From assembly GCF_041262585.1 (NCBI RefSeq), contig NZ_JBGCBZ010000010.1, forward strand, positions 1 to 64,000: DNA of 64,000 nucleotides. Direction: 5' to 3'. The notes under the pieces were generated by a model. The model had not been told where the DNA came from and ran no database searches. It saw only the letters and a program-made list of their open reading frames with translations. The stretch is from JAOEGB01 sp041262585 (GTDB lineage Bacteria > Actinomycetota > Actinomycetes > Streptosporangiales > Streptosporangiaceae). Positions 34,379 to 41,574 of the stretch are shown here, piece by piece. Each line of letters opens with the position of its first letter. Within the stretch, counting starts at the first letter, position 1. The position numbers and the translations under genes are program-made.

Positions 34379-34506
34379 AGCTGTCCGTCTCCCCGCGCCC
34401 GGTCGTGCCAAACCGGCCCCGGGAACGGGGGAGGTAGCCCTCCTGCTGGCGGTCCCAGCGGTCGATCTATTCCCGCGCGACTTCGAGAGTGAGCATTGCC
34501 GCCTCC

Positions 34507-34540
34507 TTGTAACTGGCATGTATGCTTTTGTCAGTTACAA
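34507..34540. promoter_or_regulatory. 9-bp inverted repeat in the CGNR promoter region
   Basis: TTGTAACTG and its exact complement CAGTTACAA lie 16 bp apart and enclose TATGCT, a plausible -10 box, 30 bp before the CGNR gene. A dimeric regulator bound here would block the promoter, so autoregulation by the CGNR protein is the simplest idea. Confidence 0.6.
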
Positions 34541-34569
34541 ACTGAGACGCAAGGGGCGTAACCGGTCAA

Positions 34570-35142
34570 GTGAATTTCAACAGTCACACAGATTTGGTGG
34601 TGGCGGCAGCCGTCGGCCTGGTCAACGCGCTGACCGCTGGGGACGCTCGCGGCCGGCCGTACGTGCCGCCGCAGGGTGGGGAACGGCGGGCGGCCGTCAC
34701 CGAAGCCCTGAGGATCGGCGGCAGGCGGGCGCGGGAGGAGGTCACCGCGGAGGAGGCCGAGGAGCTCGCCGGGGTCGCGGCCCGGCTGCGCGGTGTCTTC
34801 GAGTCGGTGGCGGATGGTGACATCGACGCCGCCGCGAACCAGGTCAACGGGCTTCTCGCCGAGACGTCCGCCCGGCCCCATCTCGACCGGCACGACGGCG
34901 AGCCCTGGCACCTGCACTTCCACGGCACGGGCGGGACGCTGGCCGGCAACTGGGCGGCGAGCTGCGCGACGGGCCTGGCCATCGTCATGGGCAGCGAACT
35001 GCACGACCGGCTCGGGGTGTGTACGGCTCCGCATTGCGACCGTGTCTACGTGGACATCTCGCGCAACGGCACGCGCCGGTTCTGCTCGACCGCGTGCCAG
35101 AACCGGGTGAAGACCGCCGCCTTCCGCGCGCGCAACGCCTGA
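34570..35142 (+). CDS. CGNR zinc-finger regulator (ABATE domain)
   Basis: A 190-residue protein. Residues about 1-135 are the alpha-helical stress-sensing (ABATE/DUF1470) domain; the C-terminal CGNR finger is CTAPHC...FCSTACQNRVKTAAFRAR, with four cysteines as zinc ligands (CxxxxC and CxxxC) and the family's CxNR motif present as CQNR. These are DNA-binding transcription factors linked to stress or drug response. It starts with GTG after GGGGCG. The inverted repeat at 34507-34540 is a likely operator. Confidence 0.88.
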   Translation: MNFNSHTDLVVAAAVGLVNALTAGDARGRPYVPPQGGERRAAVTEALRIGGRRAREEVTAEEAEELAGVAARLRGVFESVADGDIDAAANQVNGLLAETSARPHLDRHDGEPWHLHFHGTGGTLAGNWAASCATGLAIVMGSELHDRLGVCTAPHCDRVYVDISRNGTRRFCSTACQNRVKTAAFRARNA

Positions 35143-35177
35143 GCCCGCGCATCGTCCTCGCGGAGCGGGGGCCCCGG

Positions 35178-35203
35178 CCTGCCGTGCCGTACGGCTGGGC
35201 AGG
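35178..35203. terminator. convergent terminator hairpin
   Basis: CCTGCC/GGCAGG stem around the palindrome GCCGTACGGC, directly after the PP2C stop and 35 bp after the CGNR stop. Confidence 0.55.
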
Positions 35204-35938
35204 TCAGGGGGAGACGGGCTCGACGTCGGCGACGATGCAGGTGATGTTGTCGGGGCCGCCGCCCTCGTTGGCCAGTGCGATGAGGTGGCGGACCGCCTCC
35301 TCGGGGTCCGCGATGGTGGTCAGCGCGTGATGCAGCGTCTCCGGTTCGAGCACCGCCGTCAGGCCGTCGGAGCAGAGCAGGTAACGGTCGCCCGGGTAGG
35401 CGTCGCGCAACGAGAGATCGGGGTCGGCGAGGCCGCTGGTCTCAAGCGCCCGGAGCAGCAACGACCGGTTCGGGTGCCTCGCCGCCTGGTCGGGGCTCAT
35501 CCGCCCGTCGTCGACCAGCGACTGGACCAGCGTGTGGTCGCGGGTGATCTGATAGAGGGCGCCGTCCCGGAGCATGTACGCCCGCGAGTCGCCGACGTGC
35601 GCCAGCGCGAAGCGGCTGTGGCCGTCCCAGAGCAGCGCGGTGATCGTGGTGCCCATCCGTTCCAGCGCGGGATCCTGCTCGGCGAGCTCGCTGAGCCTGC
35701 GGGCCGCGTCGCGGACCGCGCCCTCCAGCGCGGCGAGGGGATCGGCGGAAAGAGGAGCGTCCTCAAGAGCCGAGAGCGCGGAGATGGCGGCCGCGCTGGC
35801 GACCTCTCCGTGCCCATGTCCGCCCATCCCGTCGGCGATGGCGAGCAGGTACCTGCCCGCGTGCACCGAGTCCTCGTTCTTCGTGCGGGAACGCCCGACG
35901 TCCGATCCCGCGGCATACCGAATGCGGTTGTGCGTCAT
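35204..35938 (-). CDS. PP2C-type Ser/Thr protein phosphatase
   Basis: A 244-residue soluble metal-dependent phosphatase. Metal ligands are visible in NEDSVH, DGMGGHGHGE, SDGLT and GGPDNIT; AHVGDSRAY is also typical. There is no membrane anchor, unlike the PstP type. It diverges from a DNA methylase and lies 2.2 kb from a Ser/Thr kinase, so it could reverse that kinase's phosphorylation. The 57-bp gap to the methylase start holds both promoters. Confidence 0.93.
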   Translation of the reverse strand: MTHNRIRYAAGSDVGRSRTKNEDSVHAGRYLLAIADGMGGHGHGEVASAAAISALSALEDAPLSADPLAALEGAVRDAARRLSELAEQDPALERMGTTITALLWDGHSRFALAHVGDSRAYMLRDGALYQITRDHTLVQSLVDDGRMSPDQAARHPNRSLLLRALETSGLADPDLSLRDAYPGDRYLLCSDGLTAVLEPETLHHALTTIADPEEAVRHLIALANEGGGPDNITCIVADVEPVSP

Positions 35939-35958
35939 GGTTTTGAGTAAACCATTGG

Positions 35959-35988
35959 TTGAATGACTTCACAAGCATGGATTAGTCT
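35959..35988 (+). promoter_or_regulatory. promoter of the DNA methylase, probably leaderless
   Basis: TTGAAT (35959-35964) and TAGTCT (35983-35988) are 18 bp apart, and the methylase ATG at 35996 follows after 7 nt. Transcription should begin at the start codon, which explains the lack of a ribosome site. Confidence 0.55.
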
Positions 35989-35995
35989 GAGGCCC

Positions 35996-38107
35996 ATGAG
36001 CCAGGACGCGACAGTGAACGCGGGCGACATCGCCCGGTTGGCCGGCGTCGGAAGGGCCGCGGTGAGCAACTGGCGCCGCCGTTACGAGGACTTCCCGCAG
36101 CCGGTCGGGGGCACGGCGTCCAGCCCACTGTTCTCCCTGCCCGAGGTCGAGGAATGGCTGCACCGGAACGGCAAGACGTTCGAGGTGTCGCTCGGCGACC
36201 GGGTCTGGCAGCGGCTGAAGGCGTCCGCCGGCGACCTCCGTCTGGGCGAGCTGCTCGGCCACGCCGGCGCGTTCCTGCTCTACACCCGCCGGGACCCCGG
36301 CGGCTGGGCGGGCCTCGCCGGCAGCCCCGACCTCGTCGTACGGCTCCCGCATGCCGTCGCGGCGGCCGCTCCCGACCTCCCGGTGAACCTCGGGTCGCCG
36401 GACGCGGCGGACGCGCGGCTGGCCGATCCCGGCCTGATCCACCTCCTCGCGGAGATGGCCGCGCGGGACGGCGCGGCCGAGACCTTCGAGTTCCTCTGCG
36501 AGCGGTACGTCGAGGCCCACAGCCGGCGGCTCTCCGTCACGCGACCGGAGATCGCCGGGCTGATGGCGCGGCTCGCCTGCCCCGAAGGCGGATCGGTCCT
36601 CGACCCGGCCTGCGGTCTCGGCACGCTCCTGCTCGCCGTACAGACGGAAGGGGCGCCACGGCGGGCCGCGCCGCCGGCGAGTCGAGACACCCGGCGGCGG
36701 GGCCCGGGGCGGAACCCGTCCGACGGGGAGGGGCGGCTGCTCGGGCAGGACGCGAGCGAGACGGGGGCGCTCCTCACCGCGCTGCGGCTTCTCCTGCGTG
36801 GGGACCCCGCTCGTATCGTCGCTCGTATCGTCGCCGGGGACGCCCTCCGGCATGACGGCTTCTCCGGCGAGCGGGCCGACGCGGTGGTGTGCGACCCGCC
36901 GTTCAACGAGCGGGCGTGGGGCCACGAGGACCTGATCGGCGATCCGCGCTGGGATTACGGCATGCCGCCCCGGGGCGAGCCCGAGCTGGCCTGGGTGCAG
37001 CACTGCCTCGCCCATGTGCGGCCGGGCGGGCTGGTCGCCATCCTGATGCCGTCAGCGGCGGCGAGCCGCCGTCCGGGCAGGCGGATCCGGGCGAACCTGC
37101 TGCGTGCGGGCGCGCTCCGCGCTGTGGTCACCCTGTCGGCGGGAGGTCCCGACCTGTGGCTGCTCCGCCGTCCGCGGCCGGGGGAGCGGCAGCCGACGGC
37201 GATCCTGCTGGCGGACGCGGGGGAGGACCTGTCGCTCGTCGAGCAGGCGTGGCGTGCGTACCTGGCCGAGTCCGAGCCGCCACGCGGCAGCCGTACCGTC
37301 CGGATCATCGACCTCCTCGACGACGAGGTGGACGTGAGCCCGGCGCGGCACCTGTCCGCGAGGAGTGACACCCGCGGCCTCCCCGCCGCCCGCGACCGGT
37401 TCGTGGAAGCCTCGGCGGTGCTGACGCGGGCGATGGCCGAGACCCTTCCGGACCTCGAGGTGCTCGGCGACGGCGACCTGGGCTGGGACGCCCCCGTGAC
37501 GACTGTCGCGGAGCTGGTCAGGGCGGGGCTGGTGACCGTTCTCCATTCGACCTTGAAGGCATCGGACGAGCCCGTGGAGACACGAGGCCTCCAGATGGAG
37601 ACACCGGGCCTACCGGTGTTGACGGCCGACGACCTGTCGCATGGCGGTCCGCCCACCGGCCTGGCCGCTCCCGCCCCCGGCCTCGTGACGATCGAGGGCG
37701 GCGACATCGTCGGCTCACCCGTCACCGCCCGGGTGATCGAGGCCGGTGGCGCTGTGCTGGGCCCCCACCTCACCGTCTTCCGCGTCGACCGGGCGCGGCT
37801 CGATCCCGAGTTCCTCGCCGGGTTCCTCCGCTTCGCGGCGGGCGGCGGGCGGACGCACCCCAACTCCAGGTCGACGAGCTCCAGATCGACGCATCTGGGC
37901 GCCAGCCGCGTCGAGGCCCGCCGGGCGCGCGTCCTGCGGATCCCGCTCACGGAGCAGAGACGGTACGGCAGGGCCTTCCAGCAGCTCCTCGCCCTGGAAG
38001 ACCGCCTGACAGAGGTCGCCGCCGCCGGGGAGGCGTTCGTCCGGCTCGGGGTCGAGGGGATCGCCGACGGCCGTCTCCGGCCTCGTGACCCCTCATCGTC
38101 CTCATGA
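35996..38107 (+). CDS. N6-adenine DNA methylase with N-terminal HTH
   Basis: A 703-residue protein. Residues about 8-58 form a MerR-like helix-turn-helix (DIARLAGVGRAAVSNWRRRY). The methyltransferase core has motif I LDPACGLGTLL (about 202) and motif IV CDPPFNE (about 299), as in type I HsdM/Eco57I-like adenine methylases. A variable C-terminal region (about 480-690) could recognise DNA. There is no HsdS, HsdR or other nuclease beside it. It diverges from PP2C and is followed by a Ser/Thr kinase, so it may be regulated by phosphorylation or belong to a defence cassette. Confidence 0.85.
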   Translation: MSQDATVNAGDIARLAGVGRAAVSNWRRRYEDFPQPVGGTASSPLFSLPEVEEWLHRNGKTFEVSLGDRVWQRLKASAGDLRLGELLGHAGAFLLYTRRDPGGWAGLAGSPDLVVRLPHAVAAAAPDLPVNLGSPDAADARLADPGLIHLLAEMAARDGAAETFEFLCERYVEAHSRRLSVTRPEIAGLMARLACPEGGSVLDPACGLGTLLLAVQTEGAPRRAAPPASRDTRRRGPGRNPSDGEGRLLGQDASETGALLTALRLLLRGDPARIVARIVAGDALRHDGFSGERADAVVCDPPFNERAWGHEDLIGDPRWDYGMPPRGEPELAWVQHCLAHVRPGGLVAILMPSAAASRRPGRRIRANLLRAGALRAVVTLSAGGPDLWLLRRPRPGERQPTAILLADAGEDLSLVEQAWRAYLAESEPPRGSRTVRIIDLLDDEVDVSPARHLSARSDTRGLPAARDRFVEASAVLTRAMAETLPDLEVLGDGDLGWDAPVTTVAELVRAGLVTVLHSTLKASDEPVETRGLQMETPGLPVLTADDLSHGGPPTGLAAPAPGLVTIEGGDIVGSPVTARVIEAGGAVLGPHLTVFRVDRARLDPEFLAGFLRFAAGGGRTHPNSRSTSSRSTHLGASRVEARRARVLRIPLTEQRRYGRAFQQLLALEDRLTEVAAAGEAFVRLGVEGIADGRLRPRDPSSSS

Positions 38108-38132
38108 TTGCTCATGATTGCCCTCATGATTG
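38101..38132. repeat. triple CTCATGATTG repeat at methylase 3' end
   Basis: CTCATGATTG occurs at 38101, 38111 and 38123. The methylase stop TGA lies inside the first copy, so the other copies add alternative out-of-place stops. It lies 43 bp before the kinase start and may affect its expression. Confidence 0.75.
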
Positions 38133-38174
38133 AAGGTGTAACTTTTTCCCGCAAAGGTCGACGGGAGGGGACGC

Positions 38175-39065
38175 ATGGTCATCGGCGACCGTTATGTGCT
38201 GGACGACCTTCCCCTGGGCCAGGGCGGCATGGGCGCCGTCTACGGCGGCCACGACCGGCGCCTCGACCGCAAGGTGGCCGTCAAGTTCCTCCGCTTTCCC
38301 GGAGGTCCGGACGAGGAGCTCGAACGCCGCTTCATCCGCGAGGCCAGGATCCTCGCCCGGCTGGAGCACCCCGGAGCGCCGGTCCTCTACGACTTCGGCA
38401 CCTTCGAGCAGCGGCTCTTCCAGGTCATGCAGTTCATCGAGGGAGTGACGGTCGCCGACCTCGTCAGCGAGCACGGGCCGCTGCCGGTGCCGTGGGCCGC
38501 GGCCATCACCGCGCAGGCATGTGCCGTGCTGACCGCGGCGCACGCGCTGTCCATCTGCCACCGCGACCTCAAGCCGACCAACCTCATGCTGTGCCCGGAC
38601 GGCAGCGTCAAGGTGCTCGACTTCGGGCTGGCCATGCTGCGCGAGGCGGACGTCGCCCAGTTCACCCGGATCGGCCAGATCCTGGGCACCCCGGCGTACA
38701 TGTCGCCCGAGCAGATCCAGCGCGGTGTCGCCGACCCGAAGAGCGACCTCTACGCCCTCGGCTGCGTCCTGCACGAGATGCTCACGGGCAGGCAGCTCTT
38801 CACGGGGCCGACCGAGTACGCCGTGTTCGACAAGCAGGTGAAGGAGCGGCCGCCTCGCGTCCCGGGGGTTCCGGCCGAGCTGGACCGGCTCATCGCCGAC
38901 CTGCTGGAGAAGAAGCCGGAGAACCGGCCCCCGGACGCGCACGCGCTCTACGAGCGGCTGCAGCCGTTCGCCGTCGATCTCCCGATGCTGCCGGGCTTCC
39001 TCAACCCGTCGTCGATCCCCAGCCCGGGCCGCATGTACGCCCGAATGGTCGGCCGCGTCCGCTGA
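38175..39065 (+). CDS. soluble Ser/Thr protein kinase
   Basis: A 296-residue Hanks-type kinase with all core motifs: glycine loop LGQGGMGAVY, Lys37 in VAVKFL, catalytic Asp131 in CHRDLKPTN, DFG at 149-151, GTPAYMSPEQI and the C-lobe arginine in RPPDAHALYERL. It lacks a membrane helix and any sensor domain, so it is cytosolic. ATG follows GGGAGGGGA at a short gap. Its neighbours are a DNA methylase and a PP2C phosphatase, which together form a plausible phosphorylation-controlled unit. Confidence 0.93.
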   Translation: MVIGDRYVLDDLPLGQGGMGAVYGGHDRRLDRKVAVKFLRFPGGPDEELERRFIREARILARLEHPGAPVLYDFGTFEQRLFQVMQFIEGVTVADLVSEHGPLPVPWAAAITAQACAVLTAAHALSICHRDLKPTNLMLCPDGSVKVLDFGLAMLREADVAQFTRIGQILGTPAYMSPEQIQRGVADPKSDLYALGCVLHEMLTGRQLFTGPTEYAVFDKQVKERPPRVPGVPAELDRLIADLLEKKPENRPPDAHALYERLQPFAVDLPMLPGFLNPSSIPSPGRMYARMVGRVR

Positions 39066-39078
39066 CCCGATCGGTCGC

Positions 39079-39290
39079 CGTGATCATGCAGGGTTTCCCG
39101 GGAAGCTCGGGGACGTGGGGTTTCCCGGATCGTGATCATGCATGGATTCCGCCGTACGCGGTCTGATCAGGGCCGGCACCGTTTGTGATCATGCGGCGTC
39201 TGTCCGCCGGGCGCGCCCTCGTCATGCATGATCACGCCGGGCAAAGCGCCAGGTAGGACGGTGTGTGCGGGAACATGTGCATGATCACGC
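39079..39290. repeat. cluster of TGATCATGCA intergenic motifs
   Basis: CGTGATCATGCA-like sites occur at about 39080, 39132, 39186, 39221 (reverse) and 39277 (reverse) in the gap between the kinase and the DUF2293 gene. The core TGATCA is palindromic and the flanks CG and TGCA switch sides with orientation. Spacing is irregular (about 35-56 bp). The same motif fills 56.6-56.9 kb. Confidence 0.8.
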
Positions 39291-39343
39291 GGTGGCTGGG
39301 CGCGCGCCCAGCCACCGGAGGACACCGTCGGATGTAGTCGTTG

Positions 39344-40387
39344 TCAGGCTCGCCAGCCGGTCAGGACCTGGTCGATGCGGGGACGGATCTGGTCACGGGC
39401 GGCCATCCGAGGAACGCCGGACATCAGCAGGCTGTCGTAGTCGGTGTCCAGGTGGCGCACGCTCGCGACCACGGCCAGGGTGATCGCGTTCTCGTCGAGG
39501 ACACGGGCGGCCGCCGTCCGGCCCACCCGGCCGCTGCCACGCACGGCGGCGTGCAGGGCGATGGCCTCGGCGCGCTCCGGCGGACAGCCGGGGAACAGGC
39601 GGCGGATCTCCGCCGCCATCCTCGCCTGGAACTCGATGTCCTCGTGGGCGCGCCGATCGCGGTCCCGTTCGCGGCGGCGGAGCCGTACCTCCTCGTCGGC
39701 CAGACACTGCTCCTCGGCCCGTATGAGGGCCGTCTCCTCGACGAGGACGCCGAGCCGCTCGTACCGCTTACGCCGCCTGTTGAACTGGACGACCACCGCG
39801 GACAGGCCGCTCTCCTTCTTGGCCCGGCGGCTCAAAGCGGCGTTTCCGGCCGGAAGGAAGTGGAGGTGGTCCATGTCGGCGCAGGTCAGGCAGAACGGCT
39901 GATCGTCCTCCATGATCAGGTAAGGGCCCGTCTCCCGGCATCCGGCGCACGCCCATGTCTCCAGCGGAGCGACGACCACCAGGTCGGGCGCGCGGTTCTG
40001 GCGCTCCGCGAGCTGCCGCTGTCTCGCCTCGCTCAACGTCGGAGATACCCAGTGGACGCGAAACAGGAGCTCCAACTCCTCGCCGCCTTCGGCCGTGAAG
40101 CGCAGCGGCCGCCTGTCCCTGCTGGCCGCCGCGTAGGCCGTCTCGCTCGCGACGAGCCCGGAGGCCACCGCCCACTCGCGCAGATGGGTGACCGCCTCGA
40201 CCATCCGGGCGGCGTCGACGGCGGCCAGCCGTTCGAGGCTGTCCACCCGGCCCTGCCGCCAGGTGTCCACGTGGCGGGCGTGCAGCCACCGCAGGCCGGT
40301 CAGCACATCGATCGCCGTCACGTACTTCCGCGCCGTCAGGGCGATCTTCGCCGCTTCCGCCACCCGGCCGCCCAGCTTGCTCCCCAC
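39344..40387 (-). CDS. DUF2293 domain-containing protein
   Basis: About 347 residues, starting at GTG 40387. The C-terminal DUF2293 domain (about 258-345) has IRRLFPGCPPERAEAIALHA, GSGRVGRTAAARVLDENAI and VRHLDTDYD. The middle holds two CxxC-like pairs (CAGCRE, CLTCAD), a likely zinc ribbon, followed by a long Arg/Glu-rich helix that may be a coiled coil. It begins 14 bp after the rodA stop and may be read through from the mre operon. Function unknown; nucleic-acid binding is a fair guess. Confidence 0.82.
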   Translation of the reverse strand: MGSKLGGRVAEAAKIALTARKYVTAIDVLTGLRWLHARHVDTWRQGRVDSLERLAAVDAARMVEAVTHLREWAVASGLVASETAYAAASRDRRPLRFTAEGGEELELLFRVHWVSPTLSEARQRQLAERQNRAPDLVVVAPLETWACAGCRETGPYLIMEDDQPFCLTCADMDHLHFLPAGNAALSRRAKKESGLSAVVVQFNRRRKRYERLGVLVEETALIRAEEQCLADEEVRLRRRERDRDRRAHEDIEFQARMAAEIRRLFPGCPPERAEAIALHAAVRGSGRVGRTAAARVLDENAITLAVVASVRHLDTDYDSLLMSGVPRMAARDQIRPRIDQVLTGWRA

Positions 40388-40401
40388 CCCACAAGAGTGC
40401 C

Positions 40402-41574
40402 CTATCCCAGCGGTGTGCGGCTCCGCGTCCGGTGTACGGCCTCCAGCAGCCCGACGGCCGTGAGGGTCGAGACGGTCGCCGATCCTCCGTATGAGACGAA
40501 CGGCAGCGGCAGGCCCGTGATGGGCAGGATGCCCACGGTCATGCCCACGTTGACGAACGTCTGGAACGCCAGCCAGCAGACCACCCCGCCCGCCAGGACC
40601 GTGCCGTACGGCGAGGCGCTCCTGGCCGCGATCCGCAGGCCGCGCCAGAGCAGCACGGTCATCAGCAGGATGACGCAGGCCGCCCCCAGAAAGCCGAGCT
40701 CCTCGCCCGCCACGGTGAAGATGAAGTCGGTGTGCTGCTCGGGGACGAAATGCCCGGCGGTCTGCTCGCCGTGGAACAGACCCTTCCCGAACATGCCGCC
40801 AGAGCCGATGGCGATCCGGGCCTGGGTGGCGTTGTATCCCACCCCCAGCGGGTCGGCGTCGGGATCCGTCAGCACCATCAGCCGCTGGAGCTGGTAGGGC
40901 CGGATGAGGTGAAGCCGCCACACCACGAGCAGCACGATGCCGGCAGCCGCCGTCAGCCCGGCCAGCCACCGCTTGGGCGCTCCCGAGACCACGACCATGC
41001 CGGCCACCACCGCCGCGAAGACGAGGGTCGTGCCGAGGTCGGGCTGCAGCATGATGAGCCCCATCGGCAGGGCCGCCAGCCCCAGAGCGAGGAGCACCGC
41101 TCCGGGGCCCGGCCGCCGTTCGCCGTCCCGCAGCTCCCCCAGGGCCATGGCGAGCGCGAGCACCAGAGCCACCTTGGCGAACTCCGACGGCTGGAACTGG
41201 AGCCCCGAGCCCAGGACGATCCAGGCGTGCGAGCCGTTGACCGTACGGCCGAGCGGCGTGAGCACCACGACCAGCCCGGCGAGCGCCAGCAGATAGAGCA
41301 CCGGCACGTACGCCCGGAGGACCCGCAGGTCACACCGTGACACCAGCCACATGAGGACGAATCCCAGGCCCACGCCGACCGCCTGCCGCTGGAGCAGGGT
41401 CGAGCCCGGGTCCGTGCGGGTGGCCGACCACACGAGCAGCAGCCCGATCCCGGACAGGGCCGCCGACGTGGCGGCGAGCCCCCAGTCCAGTGACGCCGGC
41501 ACGGGAACCCAGCCCCGCCGTGCGGGCACACGAGACCGCAGGAGCCGTAAAGGAGTGGGACGGAGCGTCGTCAT
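40402..41574 (-). CDS. rodA: RodA/FtsW-type SEDS peptidoglycan polymerase
   Basis: A 390-residue ten-helix membrane protein of the SEDS family, which polymerises lipid II into glycan strands. Family marks include QPSEFAKVALVLALA, LQPDLGTTLV, GYNATQARIAIGSGG, PEQHTDFIFTVAGEELGFLG and LPFVSYGGSATVS. Start overlaps the pbp2 stop (ATGA), so SEDS polymerase and transpeptidase are translationally linked. Part of mreB-mreC-mreD-pbp2-rodA, the elongation/spore-wall machine. Confidence 0.94.
   Translation of the reverse strand: MTTLRPTPLRLLRSRVPARRGWVPVPASLDWGLAATSAALSGIGLLLVWSATRTDPGSTLLQRQAVGVGLGFVLMWLVSRCDLRVLRAYVPVLYLLALAGLVVVLTPLGRTVNGSHAWIVLGSGLQFQPSEFAKVALVLALAMALGELRDGERRPGPGAVLLALGLAALPMGLIMLQPDLGTTLVFAAVVAGMVVVSGAPKRWLAGLTAAAGIVLLVVWRLHLIRPYQLQRLMVLTDPDADPLGVGYNATQARIAIGSGGMFGKGLFHGEQTAGHFVPEQHTDFIFTVAGEELGFLGAACVILLMTVLLWRGLRIAARSASPYGTVLAGGVVCWLAFQTFVNVGMTVGILPITGLPLPFVSYGGSATVSTLTAVGLLEAVHRTRSRTPLG

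Noticed and set aside
35204..39065. Call as a Pgl/BREX system
   Set aside because: No PglZ, PglY or large PglX is present and the methylase is much smaller than PglX; only the functional classes match.
39079..39290. CRISPR or origin-like repeat cluster
   Set aside because: Motif spacing is irregular, orientation changes, and there is no dnaA box set, rep gene or cas gene.
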